Of a stretch of 64,000 nucleotides of DNA, positions 31,743 to 40,632 are shown one piece after another. The DNA comes from Kribbella sp. NBC_01245 (lineage in GTDB: Bacteria > Actinomycetota > Actinomycetes > Propionibacteriales > Kribbellaceae). The position numbers and the translations under genes were made by a program. Below the pieces are notes generated by a model, which worked only from the letters and a program-made list of their open reading frames with translations, was not told the DNA's origin and searched no databases. The first letter of the stretch is position 1. Each line of letters opens with the position of its first letter. The stretch spans positions 5,518,001 to 5,582,000 of the forward strand of contig NZ_CP108487.1 of assembly GCF_036226525.1 (NCBI RefSeq). The letters are read 5' to 3'.

Positions 31743-32792
31743 ATGAGTGGGGCGAAACCCCTGAGCGGGGCGGAGGAACTGCGGCGGCTGGCTGCGCCCG
31801 CGGCCGAGCAGTACCACCGGACTCACCAGCAGTACGTCGGCGGCGCGCGCAAGCTCGAAGCGCTGCTCGACGAGCTGATCGGTGAGGACGAGGGCATCAA
31901 CTACCTGAGCGCGAGCGCTCGGGCCAAAGACCCGGAGAGTTTCTGGGAGAAGGCCTCGCGCCCGCATCCGGACGATCCCACCAGGCTGAAGTACGACGAT
32001 CCGTTGCAGCAGATCACCGACCTGGTCGCGGCCCGGGTGATCACGTTCCTGGTCGAGGCGGTGGACCGGGTCTGCGAGGTGATCGAGTCGGAGTTCGAGA
32101 TCGTCGAGCACACCGATATGGGCGCGCACACCCGGGCCCAGGGCGCTTTCGGTTATGCCAGCAAGCACTACCTGGTCCGGCTCAACGCGCATCGCTCGGA
32201 GCTCCCGGAGTACTCCGTGCTGAAGAACCTGACGATGGAGATCCAGGTCCGGACCGCGGTCCAGCACGCGTGGGCCGAGTTCGAACACGACATCCGCTAC
32301 AAACTGGACATCCCGCCGGATCGCAAGCCCGAGTTCGACCGCCGGTTCCTGCTGGCGGCCGCGTTGATGGAGCTCGCGGACAACGAGTTCGCCGAGATCG
32401 ACAAGATGTACCGATCGCTCGCGGCCAAGCCGGACAACTCGCCACCGGCGACCGAGACGCTCAGCCCGGCAACCCTCACGACGTACCTGACCAGGCGGTA
32501 TCCGGACGCGCCGCACGCCAAGACCAATCACTATGTCTGGATGCTCGGCATTCTCGGGCGGCTCGGCGTGACCACCGAGGAAGAGCTGGCCCGGTTGCTG
32601 GATGGCGTCGACAGCGGCTCGGTGCAGGCGGCGATGACGCATCGCTTCCCGGCCGGAACCGTGCGCCGGCTGGACGACGACCTGCTCGCGGCCAAGGGCC
32701 AGGACTACCTGAACCTGTTCGCCGACGAGGAGCGCCGGACCAAGATCCTCCGTGGCCGCCTCAAAGCCCTGAACCGCGCTGGTCTGGCATAG
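31743..32792 (+). CDS. RelA/SpoT-domain protein (small alarmone synthetase-like)
   Basis: This 349-residue protein has a (p)ppGpp synthetase domain at about 25-190: DDPLQQITDLVAARVITFLVEAVDRVCEVIESEFEIVEHTD, FGYASKHYLVRLN, and MEIQVRTAVQHAWAEFEHDIRYK. There is no HD hydrolase domain before it and no TGS/ACT after it. A C-terminal part of about 150 residues (TTYLTRRYPDAPHAKTNHYVWMLGILGRLG) is unassigned. It should make a pppGpp-type alarmone or pyrophosphorylate another target. An ATG 12 bp upstream (31731) is an equally possible start. No clear ribosome binding site. Confidence 0.82.
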   Translation: MSGAKPLSGAEELRRLAAPAAEQYHRTHQQYVGGARKLEALLDELIGEDEGINYLSASARAKDPESFWEKASRPHPDDPTRLKYDDPLQQITDLVAARVITFLVEAVDRVCEVIESEFEIVEHTDMGAHTRAQGAFGYASKHYLVRLNAHRSELPEYSVLKNLTMEIQVRTAVQHAWAEFEHDIRYKLDIPPDRKPEFDRRFLLAAALMELADNEFAEIDKMYRSLAAKPDNSPPATETLSPATLTTYLTRRYPDAPHAKTNHYVWMLGILGRLGVTTEEELARLLDGVDSGSVQAAMTHRFPAGTVRRLDDDLLAAKGQDYLNLFADEERRTKILRGRLKALNRAGLA

Positions 32793-33325
32793 CCACGGCC
32801 GCAGTCGCCCGCGCCCAGCGGCTGGTGGTGACGAAACCGAGCACGAAGACCGCCACGCCACAGCCCGCGATGATCCACCAACCGAGCTCCGCGGCCGGTA
32901 CGAATCCTGACCGGATCGTTCCGGCTAACCGCGCCGACAGCACCGAGCCGATGACCGCGACCCCCATCGCCGCACCCACCTGACGACTCGTCGACGCGAT
33001 CGCGGCCGCAACCCCGGCCTGAGCCCGAGGCATACCCGACACAGCGGCATTCGTGATCGGCGCGTTCAACATTCCGAAGCCCAATCCGAATACCAAATAG
33101 GCCAGCAAGAGGTACGGCGTTGAGGTGTCGAGGCCGATTCGGGTCAGCAACAGCCTCGCTGACGGCGATTCCGGCACCCGCGACGAGTAGCGGCGGCCGG
33201 GTCCCGCGCGCGCCGACGATGCAGCCGGACAGCGGCGCGAAGATCCCGGTCATGCCGGCCATCGGCAGAGTCATCAGGCGCGCGTGCGACGCCGTGAAGC
33301 CCCGAACCTCTTGCAGATAAAGGGA

Positions 33326-34740
33326 ATTCAGGATGGCTAGCGTGAATCCCATGGGCATTCGTTTTGTGGGTGCTGGTCGTGTCGGGTGTTTCTGCTGCTC
33401 GATGTCGCGTTCGTCGTTGAGCTCGACCAGACCTGTTGCGATGTCGGCGCAGACGGCCCGCATGTGTTCCTCTGAACTGTCGGAGGGCCTCATTACGATG
33501 CTCGGCATGAAGGTCGTCGTGCAGGTGAAGCTGGTCCCGGATGCCGTGCAGGCATTGGCGATCGGCTCGACCCTGCGCACGGTCAACGAGGCCGCCAATT
33601 GGGTGTCGAAGGTGGCGTTCGACCGGGGCGTGCCTCGTGAGTACGAACTGCGCAAGCACACCTACGCTCACCTGAAAGACTCCGGCCTCGGTGCCCAGGC
33701 CGCGCAGCACACGATCAAGAAAGTGCGCGACGCCTACACCGTACTGAAGGCGAACATCCGCGCCGGGAACCTTGGCAGGCCCGGATCGAAACGCCGGACC
33801 AAGGTGGAATCCAAGCCCATCACCTTCCGGCCTGACGCCGCACACCCGTACGACGACCGGTGTCTGTCCTGGCAGTACGACGCCCAGACCATCAGCATCT
33901 GGACTGCGGTCGGCCGCCTCAAGAACCTGCGCTTCGCCTGTTCCGCCGACCAGCTCAAGACGCTGCGCGAGTATCGGCAAGGCGAATCCGACCTGATCGA
34001 ACGCGACGGCGTGTTCTACCTGATCGCTGTGTGCGAGGTCCCTGAGGCCAAGCAGTACGAGCCTGACGGGTTCATCGGAGTGGACCTGGGCATCGTCAAC
34101 ATCGCTACCACGTCCACCGGCCACCGAGCCGCTGGACGTGGCCTGAATCGGTACCGCCAGCGCCAGCTGAGACTGCGCCGCAAGCTCCAGGCCAAAGGCA
34201 CCCCGTCCGCCAAACGACGACTCAAGCATCGGCGCCGCAAGGAACAACGGCACGCCGCGAACATCAACCACATCATCTCGAAGAAGATCGTGACCGAGGC
34301 TGAACGCACCTCGGCCGGTATCGCCCTGGAAAACCTCGGCGGCATCCGGCAGAGGGTACGGCTCCGCAAGCCCCAACGGGCCACGCTCCACTCCTGGGCC
34401 TTCCACCAACTCGGAACCTTCATCGACTACAAAGCACGCCGTGCAGGCGTCCCGCTGGTGTACGTCGATCCGGCCTACACCAGCCAAACCTGCGCGGAAT
34501 GCGGCCACATCAACAAGAGGAACCGTGTAGACCAGGCAACCTTCATCTGCCGTTCCTGCGGGGTCGTTGCCCACGCGGACCGGAACGCTTCCCGCAACAT
34601 CGCCGCACGCGGCGAGGCTGCGTGGACAGCGGGGCGTGAGTCACGCGTCCCAGCCGCCACCCAGGCGGCCAGGACGGAGGAGAACACACCACAGCCAGTG
34701 GTGCCCTACCTCCAAACCCAGTCCCTAAAGGCTGGGTCAA
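33326..34740 (+). mobile_element. IS605-superfamily, TnpB-only (IS1341-type) element
   Basis: The limits come from the interrupted MFS gene: joining the base before 33326 to the base after 34740 restores FLFVN-SLYLQEV in frame, within about 3 bp. There are no terminal inverted repeats and no clear target duplication, as expected for the IS200/IS605 superfamily. Subterminal palindromes are present at both ends: GAAT-CCCATGGG-C-ATTC at 33344-33360 on the left, and ACCCAG/CTGGGT around TCCCTAAAGG at 34716-34737 on the right. No tnpA gene is present. Confidence 0.85.
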
Positions 34741-34745
34741 GTTGA
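33498..34745 (+). CDS. tnpB: TnpB RNA-guided nuclease
   Basis: This 415-residue TnpB has an N-terminal WED-like part, a helical region, then a RuvC domain with all three catalytic acids: GVDLG, ALENLGG and HADRNASRN. The zinc ribbon is complete (CAECGH with CRSCG). The start is ATG 33498 with GGAGGG 10 bp upstream; ATG 33507 is also possible. The C-terminal frame runs through the right-end hairpin and the TGA stop lies 3-5 bp past the inferred element end. Expected function: cleavage of the vacated target using a right-end RNA. No frameshift, so it may be active. Confidence 0.9.
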   Translation: MLGMKVVVQVKLVPDAVQALAIGSTLRTVNEAANWVSKVAFDRGVPREYELRKHTYAHLKDSGLGAQAAQHTIKKVRDAYTVLKANIRAGNLGRPGSKRRTKVESKPITFRPDAAHPYDDRCLSWQYDAQTISIWTAVGRLKNLRFACSADQLKTLREYRQGESDLIERDGVFYLIAVCEVPEAKQYEPDGFIGVDLGIVNIATTSTGHRAAGRGLNRYRQRQLRLRRKLQAKGTPSAKRRLKHRRRKEQRHAANINHIISKKIVTEAERTSAGIALENLGGIRQRVRLRKPQRATLHSWAFHQLGTFIDYKARRAGVPLVYVDPAYTSQTCAECGHINKRNRVDQATFICRSCGVVAHADRNASRNIAARGEAAWTAGRESRVPAATQAARTEENTPQPVVPYLQTQSLKAGSS

Positions 34746-35290
34746 CGAACAGGAATCCCGATGCCGCGGAGAACCCGCAGACCGCGATCAAGATGGCGCC
34801 GTAGAAAGGCGCACTCCGGAAGAACCGTGCTCGTGCAACTGCGGCGCCCGCCTTCGCTCATACGCCACCGACCCACACCGCTGCCAATGCGAAACTGACG
34901 AGGATGACGGTGAACTCCAGCCCAGCCCTTGACTACGATGATGCCGAGGTCAGCAACGCGAGCAGGACTAACACCAGCAGTTCGCCGACCGGATCGATCC
35001 GGCGCGCCCGCGACTCGGGCACGAACAAGGCTGTCACCGCGATAGGCAGCACGACCGTCGGGGGGCGAATCCCGCACAGCAGTGAACCGAGACTGAAGAT
35101 CACCAGGCCGAGCTGGGAGGCCCGGCTGCGGCCGATCCGGTCCGCGGTCGAGCCCTACGCGGCGAAGGAAACGCACGGCGTGAAACTCGTTTGACGGGCC
35201 CCCGCGCAGGCCGCCTACTGTTAGTGACAGCGCCTGGCCAGCGCTCGGTCCTGCTTCGGAATACCCTTACCTCACCCCATTTGGGACGTC
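34741..35290. other. 550-bp stretch with no intact gene
   Basis: It holds the 5' part of the decayed MFS gene (to about 35160, minus strand) and then about 130 bp before the ABC exporter. Open frames of 60-160 codons on both strands are shadows of this relic. The probable exporter promoter lies at about 35200-35270, but no consensus pair was found. Confidence 0.6.
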
Positions 35291-37051
35291 ATGTCGCTGC
35301 GCGAACTTCCATTCACCGATCCCGGTGTGCCCGATACCCGATCGGGTCTTCGATTCATCCTCTGGCTCGAGCACCAGCAGATCCGCGGTCAGCTGATCGC
35401 GATCTTCTGGGGCCTGTTGTTCTTCGGCGGTATTGCCGCCGCTCCGGTCGCCGTCGGCATCGCCGTCCAGGCCGTCATCGACCGGTCCTGGCCCCGGCTG
35501 TTCCTGGCCGGCGGTCTGCTCCTCGTCATGGGCGCCGTCAAAGCCGTCTCCGACGCCTACTTCCACAAAGCGGTCGTGACCAACTGGATCCGTACCGCGG
35601 CCCGGATCCAGCAATTGCTCGCGCGGAAGGCCGCCGAGCTCGGCTCGATGCTGACCCGCCGGATCGCGGCCGGTGAGGTCGTCGCGGTCAACAGCGGTGA
35701 TGTCGAGCGGATCGGCTGGTTCGTCGAGATCATCGGCCGGTTCAGCGCGGCCCTGCTGACCTGTCTGGCGGTCGTGATCGGCCTGCTGTTCTACGAGCCG
35801 CAGCTCGGTTTGGCCGTCGCCCTGGCGGTGCCGGTGCTTGCCATCTCGATCGTGCCGCTGCTGAAGCCCGCCGAGCGCCGGGCCGATGCCCAGCGCGCCA
35901 AGAACGGCCGGGCCACCGAGCTCGCCGCCGACACCGTGGCGGGCCTGCGGGTGCTGCGCGGGATCGGTGGCGAGGAGCTGTTCCTCGCCCGTTACCGGGC
36001 CGCCTCGCAGGAGGTACGTAGTGCCTCGGTGCGCACGGCCCGGATGTGGTCGCTGATCGCCGCGCTGCAGATCTTGCTCTTCGGTTTGTTCCTCGTGTTC
36101 ATCGTCTGGTTCGGCATCAGCCTGGTGCAGTCCGGCCGGATCGGCGTCGGCGAGCTCGTCACGACGTACGGGTTCGTCACCTTCCTGCTGGTGCCGCTTC
36201 AGGTCTTCGAGGAGACCGCGAGCGCCTTCATCTTCTCGAAGGTCTCGGCCCGGCGGGCGGCGCGAGTGCTGTCCATCCGCCGTACCGACGACGCGATGGG
36301 CCAGGGTGAAGCTCAGGCAGTTCACGGTGACCTGGTCGATCCAGTGTCGGGTCTGAACGTTCAGGCCGGCAGCTTCACCGCTGTCGTCTGCGGCGATCCC
36401 GACGCCGGTGGCAAGCTCGCAGATCGTCTGGGCGGGCACAGCCCCGACGCCGAGGCAGACGACGCATCCGTACTAGTAGGTGGTGTGGCGCTCGACGACC
36501 TGCCACTCGACTCTGCCCGTCGTGCCGTGCTCGTTCAGGACAAGGACCCGGTGCTGCTCTCTGGCTCGGTGCACGATCTGTTCGATGTTCCGGCAAGCGG
36601 AGACGTCTCTACCGAGGCGGCTCTGCAAGCGGCGCAGTGCGCGGACATCCTCGACGTACTGGCTCAGACCTTGCCGGACGGCGTAGAGGATCCGATGGAC
36701 GCCGTACTGACCGAGCGTGGGCGTTCGCTGTCCGGAGGCCAACGGCAGCGGGTTGCCCTTGCCAGGTCGTTGTACGTCGATCCGCCGCTGCTGGTGCTGG
36801 ACGAGCCCACTAGTGCCGTGGACGCGCATACCGAGGCTCGGGTGGCAGACGGCCTGCGGGCGTTGCGAGCCGGCAAGACGACCGTGGTGTTCACGTCGAG
36901 CCCGCTGGTGCTGGACCGGGCCGACCAGGTGGTGTTCGTGCCGGACGGCCGAGTGGCCGCCGTAGGCACGCACAACGAGTTGGTGCACAACGATCGCCGC
37001 TACCGCGCGGTGGTCACCCGTGAAGACGAAGTCATCGAGGAGTCAGCGTGA
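35291..37051 (+). CDS. ABC exporter half-transporter with degenerate nucleotide site
   Basis: This 586-residue protein fuses six transmembrane helices (1-315) to an ATPase domain. The ATPase keeps the signature SLSGGQRQRVALARSL and Walker B LLVLDEPTSAVD. Walker A is broken (CGDPDAGGKLAD instead of GxxGxGKS/T), and the switch His is replaced by Ser/Pro (VVFTSSPL). It must work as a heterodimer with the next gene, whose start overlaps its stop by 4 bp. Substrate unknown; multidrug or peptide export is typical. Confidence 0.9.
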   Translation: MSLRELPFTDPGVPDTRSGLRFILWLEHQQIRGQLIAIFWGLLFFGGIAAAPVAVGIAVQAVIDRSWPRLFLAGGLLLVMGAVKAVSDAYFHKAVVTNWIRTAARIQQLLARKAAELGSMLTRRIAAGEVVAVNSGDVERIGWFVEIIGRFSAALLTCLAVVIGLLFYEPQLGLAVALAVPVLAISIVPLLKPAERRADAQRAKNGRATELAADTVAGLRVLRGIGGEELFLARYRAASQEVRSASVRTARMWSLIAALQILLFGLFLVFIVWFGISLVQSGRIGVGELVTTYGFVTFLLVPLQVFEETASAFIFSKVSARRAARVLSIRRTDDAMGQGEAQAVHGDLVDPVSGLNVQAGSFTAVVCGDPDAGGKLADRLGGHSPDAEADDASVLVGGVALDDLPLDSARRAVLVQDKDPVLLSGSVHDLFDVPASGDVSTEAALQAAQCADILDVLAQTLPDGVEDPMDAVLTERGRSLSGGQRQRVALARSLYVDPPLLVLDEPTSAVDAHTEARVADGLRALRAGKTTVVFTSSPLVLDRADQVVFVPDGRVAAVGTHNELVHNDRRYRAVVTREDEVIEESA

Positions 37052-38826
37052 AGCGCCCTGAGTACGACCCGGCCGCCCCGCAAGCGGCCGCGCGCCTCCC
37101 GGTCGCCGGGACGCCAACGGTCAAGGCGTACATCCGCGAACTGGCCACCCGGCACAAGAAGGCCTTCGGCTGGCTGATCGCGGTCAACGCCGTCGCAGCC
37201 ATCAGCGGCATGATCGGGCCGTACCTGCTCGGTGAGCTGGTGCAGAAGCTCACCGCGGGTTCGCGCGATCTCAACCTGCCCTGGGTGATCGGGATCTTCC
37301 TGGTCGCACTGGCCTTCCAGACCGTGTTCGTGCGCCTGACCCGGTTGCGGGGCGCGGTGCTCGGTGAGCAGATGCTCGCCGACCTCCGGGAGGACTTCCT
37401 GGTCCGGGCCGTCGCGCTGCCTCCGGGCGTACTCGAGCGTGCCGGCACGGGTGACCTGCTCTCCCGGATCACGACCGACGTGGACCGCCTCTCGAACGCG
37501 ATGCGCCATGCCGTTCCGCAGCTGACGATCGCCATCCTGTGGGCGTTCCTGCTGCTCGGCGCGTTGATCGTGACCGCGCCGGAGCTCGCGATCGCCGTGG
37601 TCATCGCCGCGCCGATCCTGATCATCGGCGGCCGGTGGTACTTCCGCCGCGCACCTTCGGCCTACCGGTCGGAGGCGGCGGGTTACGCCGCGGTGGCGTC
37701 GGTGCTGGCCGAGACGGTCGACGCCGGTCGCACGGTGGAGGCGCACCAGCTGGGTGAGCGCCGGATCGGGATGAGCGATCGCCGGGTTGGCCAATGGGTC
37801 GCCTGGGAGCGGTACACCCTGTGGCTGCGGATGATGCTGTTCCCGATCGTCAACACCACGCACACAGTGGCGCTTGCCGCCGTACTGGTGATCGGTGGCG
37901 GCTTCGCGATCCAGGGGTGGCTCACGGTTGGCGCACTCACCACTGGCGCGATCTACATCCAGATGCTGGCAGAGCCGGTCAACATGATGCTCCGCTGGTA
38001 CGACGAGTTGCAGGTGGCTCAGGTCTCTCTGGCCCGGCTTGTCGGCGTGCGCGAGGTTGAGGAGGCCGTGACGGGTGACGAGACCGAGCCCGACGGCAGG
38101 ACCGTGCTGGCTGACGAGGTGCGTTTCGGTTACCTCGAAGGTCGGGACGTGCTCCACGGCGTCACCCTGAGGGTGGAGCCGGGTGCACGGGTTGCGCTGG
38201 TCGGACCTTCTGGTGCGGGCAAGTCGACGCTTGGGCGCCTGCTGGCCGGTATCTACTCGCCACGGCTGGGTGACATCACGTTGGGCGGTGCTGCGCTCGA
38301 CAAGATGTCTGCCGAGCGAGTCCGGAACCACGTGGCTCTGGTCAACCAGGAGCACCACGTCTTCGTGGGCAGCATGCGGGACAACCTGCGGCTTGCGCGG
38401 ACGGGTGCCACTGATGCGGAGCTCTGGCAGGCCCTGCGGTCTGTGGACGCTCATGCATGGGTGGCCGGGTTGGACGATGGGCTGGACACAGAGGTCGGTT
38501 CGGGCGGCGTATCGCTTGCACCGGCTCAGGCCCAGCAGATCGCGTTGGCCCGGCTGGTACTGGCCGATCCGCACACGCTGGTTCTGGACGAGGCCACCTC
38601 GCTCATGGACCCGCGAGCCGCTCGTCACCTGGAGAGGTCGCTCGCCGGCGTACTGGAAGGCCGTACGGTCGTGGCAATCGCCCACCGGCTGCACACCGCC
38701 CACGACGCCGACGTGATCGCCGTAGTCGAAGACGGTCGCATCGTCGAGCTAGGCCCGCACGACGACCTAGTAGAAGCCGAAGGCCCCTATGCCGCTCTTT
38801 GGCACTCCTGGCATGGGGATCGCTAG
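37048..38826 (+). CDS. ABC exporter half-transporter (catalytic partner)
   Basis: This 592-residue protein is the second half of the exporter: six transmembrane helices (about 40-330) and an ATPase domain with canonical Walker A GPSGAGKST, Q-loop LVNQEHHVF, Walker B TLVLDEATSLMD and H-loop AIAHRLHT. The signature motif is degenerate (VSLAPAQAQQIALARL in place of LSGGQ). Combined with the partner, one consensus ATP site (this Walker A and the partner LSGGQ) and one dead site result. Start GTG, coupled to the upstream gene. Confidence 0.9.
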   Translation: MKRPEYDPAAPQAAARLPVAGTPTVKAYIRELATRHKKAFGWLIAVNAVAAISGMIGPYLLGELVQKLTAGSRDLNLPWVIGIFLVALAFQTVFVRLTRLRGAVLGEQMLADLREDFLVRAVALPPGVLERAGTGDLLSRITTDVDRLSNAMRHAVPQLTIAILWAFLLLGALIVTAPELAIAVVIAAPILIIGGRWYFRRAPSAYRSEAAGYAAVASVLAETVDAGRTVEAHQLGERRIGMSDRRVGQWVAWERYTLWLRMMLFPIVNTTHTVALAAVLVIGGGFAIQGWLTVGALTTGAIYIQMLAEPVNMMLRWYDELQVAQVSLARLVGVREVEEAVTGDETEPDGRTVLADEVRFGYLEGRDVLHGVTLRVEPGARVALVGPSGAGKSTLGRLLAGIYSPRLGDITLGGAALDKMSAERVRNHVALVNQEHHVFVGSMRDNLRLARTGATDAELWQALRSVDAHAWVAGLDDGLDTEVGSGGVSLAPAQAQQIALARLVLADPHTLVLDEATSLMDPRAARHLERSLAGVLEGRTVVAIAHRLHTAHDADVIAVVEDGRIVELGPHDDLVEAEGPYAALWHSWHGDR

Positions 38827-38841
38827 GTAAGTTCTATTGGT

Positions 38842-40632
38842 ATGACCTTGTTGAGCACGCTGCTCTCGTTGCCCGCTGTCATGGCATTTGATGTCGACAG
38901 CACCGGCCGGTTGCTGGTCGGGTACGACGGGAGCGGCGTGCGTCAGCTCCACGAGGTCTCGCCCGATGGCGAATGGCGTGCGCTGACCGCACTGGCCGAC
39001 CGGGTCGGGGATGGCCAGTTCGTCCCGGGCACCAGCCAGGTGATCGTCCAGCACGACGCCGACGGCAACGAGCGTGGCCAGTTGTCCCTGCTGGACCTGG
39101 CCGATCCGCTGCTCGAGTTGAAGCCGCTCGTCCACGATCCCGCCTACTTCCACTCGATGATCGAGGTCCGGGCCGATCGCCTGCTGTACACGACCAACCG
39201 CCGCAACGGCACCGACTTCGACCTGATCGCGCGGGATCTCGCGAACGGCGACGAGACCACGCTGTGGGACGGCGGCGGCTACGTCATGTCGGTGCGACCG
39301 TCGCCGGATGGCCGCTGGGTCGCCGTGGTCCGGGCCGGCGGCCCTGCCAATTCGAACCAACTCCTGCTGGTCGAGTCCGGCACCACCCGCACGATCGAGG
39401 TCACGTCGTACGACGATCCGACCCACCTGCACGCCGTTTCGTGGCGGCCCGATTCGGCCGGGCTGCTGGTCGCGTCCGACGCCGGGCGGGACCGGATCGC
39501 CGTACTCGCGTATGACCTGGCCACCGGCACACTCGCCGATCTCATCGTCGACGAGCGCTGCGACCTGGCCGGGTGGGTCTGCCCGGACGGCGAGCATGTG
39601 CTGGTCGCGACCACCGATGACGGCGAGATCTCGCTCGCCCTGCACCGCCTCGCCGACGGCGTACCGGTGGCTCCGCTCGGCCTGCCCGCGGGTGGTTGCG
39701 CCGCCCGGCACATGGCCGCGGCCGATCCGCTTTGGTCGAAGGACGGGGCGTACGCGCTGATCAACTACAACTCGCCGACCGAGCCGCCCTGCGTCATCCG
39801 GTACAACCGCGAGTCGGGCGAGCTGTTCACCGTTCGCGCACCGGATATGCCTGCTCTGCCGGCGAATTTGCCCACGCCGGAGAGTCATCGGGTCAAGTCG
39901 TTCGACGGCGAGCAGATCCCGGTCTTCGTCTACCGCCCGGCCGATGGTGGTGACGGTTCGGCCGTCGTGCTGGTCCACGGTGGGCCCGAGTGGATGTCGG
40001 CCCGGGTCTGGCATCCGATGACCGTCGCGCTCGCCGGCCAAGGCCATACCGTCATCGTGCCGAACGTGCGCGGCTCGGCGGGATACGGCAAGCGCTGGTA
40101 TTCGCTCGACGACAAGTACTTGCGGCTCAACTCAGTCGAAGATCTCGCGGCGATCCACGACTGGTTGCCCGAGCTCGGCCTCGATCCCAACCGTGCCGCG
40201 CTGTACGGCGGGTCGTACGGCGGGTACATGGTGCTCGCGGGTCTGGCCTTCCAGCCCGAGCGTTGGGCCGCGGGAGTCGACGTGGTCGGGATGGCTTCGC
40301 TGGTGACGTTCCTCGAGAACACCTCGGACTATCGCCGGGTCGCGCGCGAACGCGAGTACGGGTCGTTGACCGAGGACCGCGAGTTCCTCGAACTGGCCAG
40401 CCCGCTCAACCGGGTCGACCAGATCCGCGCGCCCTTGCTCGTCATCCACGGCGCGAACGACCCGAGGGTGCCGTTGTCCGAGGCGGAGCAGATCGCCGCC
40501 GCACTCACCGCGCGCGACGTACCGTGCGAGCTGCTGGTCTATCGCGACGAGGGGCACGGCCTGCACAAGCGGGTCAACCAGCTCGACGCCTACCCGAAGG
40601 CGCTTGCGTTCTTGGCGAAAACCCTTAAATAA
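38842..40632 (+). CDS. S9-family prolyl oligopeptidase-like peptidase
   Basis: The 596-residue protein has an N-terminal beta-propeller (about 1-330; repeats such as SVRPSPDGRWVAVV and SWRPDSAGLLVA) and a C-terminal alpha/beta hydrolase. The catalytic triad is Ser in YGGSYGGYM, Asp in HGANDPRVPLSEAEQ and His in DEGHGLHKR, as in acylaminoacyl or dipeptidyl peptidases. It has no signal peptide, so it is cytosolic. It follows the exporter by 15 bp and may be in its operon. Its end overlaps the convergent LD-carboxypeptidase by 8 bp. Confidence 0.92.
   Translation: MTLLSTLLSLPAVMAFDVDSTGRLLVGYDGSGVRQLHEVSPDGEWRALTALADRVGDGQFVPGTSQVIVQHDADGNERGQLSLLDLADPLLELKPLVHDPAYFHSMIEVRADRLLYTTNRRNGTDFDLIARDLANGDETTLWDGGGYVMSVRPSPDGRWVAVVRAGGPANSNQLLLVESGTTRTIEVTSYDDPTHLHAVSWRPDSAGLLVASDAGRDRIAVLAYDLATGTLADLIVDERCDLAGWVCPDGEHVLVATTDDGEISLALHRLADGVPVAPLGLPAGGCAARHMAAADPLWSKDGAYALINYNSPTEPPCVIRYNRESGELFTVRAPDMPALPANLPTPESHRVKSFDGEQIPVFVYRPADGGDGSAVVLVHGGPEWMSARVWHPMTVALAGQGHTVIVPNVRGSAGYGKRWYSLDDKYLRLNSVEDLAAIHDWLPELGLDPNRAALYGGSYGGYMVLAGLAFQPERWAAGVDVVGMASLVTFLENTSDYRRVAREREYGSLTEDREFLELASPLNRVDQIRAPLLVIHGANDPRVPLSEAEQIAAALTARDVPCELLVYRDEGHGLHKRVNQLDAYPKALAFLAKTLK

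Larger units (their letters stand above)
32761..35160 (-). pseudogene. decayed MFS (DHA2/EmrB-type) transporter interrupted by a TnpB element
   Basis: The minus strand holds pieces of one 14-helix drug transporter: DRIGRSRASQLGLVIFSLGSLLCG, VPESRARRIDPVGELLVLVLL, FFRSAPFYGAILIAVCGFSAASGFLFVN, then after the insertion SLYLQEVRGFTASHARLMTLPMAGMTGI, and finally LLAYLVFGLGFGMLNAPITNAAVSGMPRAQAGVA to the stop. Lesions are two in-frame stops (TAG at 34933-34935, TGA at 34858-34860), a frameshift near 33140-33180, missing helices between TM3 and TM6, and the inserted element. The gene cannot make a transporter. Confidence 0.88.

Noticed and set aside
34904..35194. Plus-strand frame of 96 codons next to the MFS relic
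   Set aside because: It is antisense to the recognisable transporter remnants and carries no domain.
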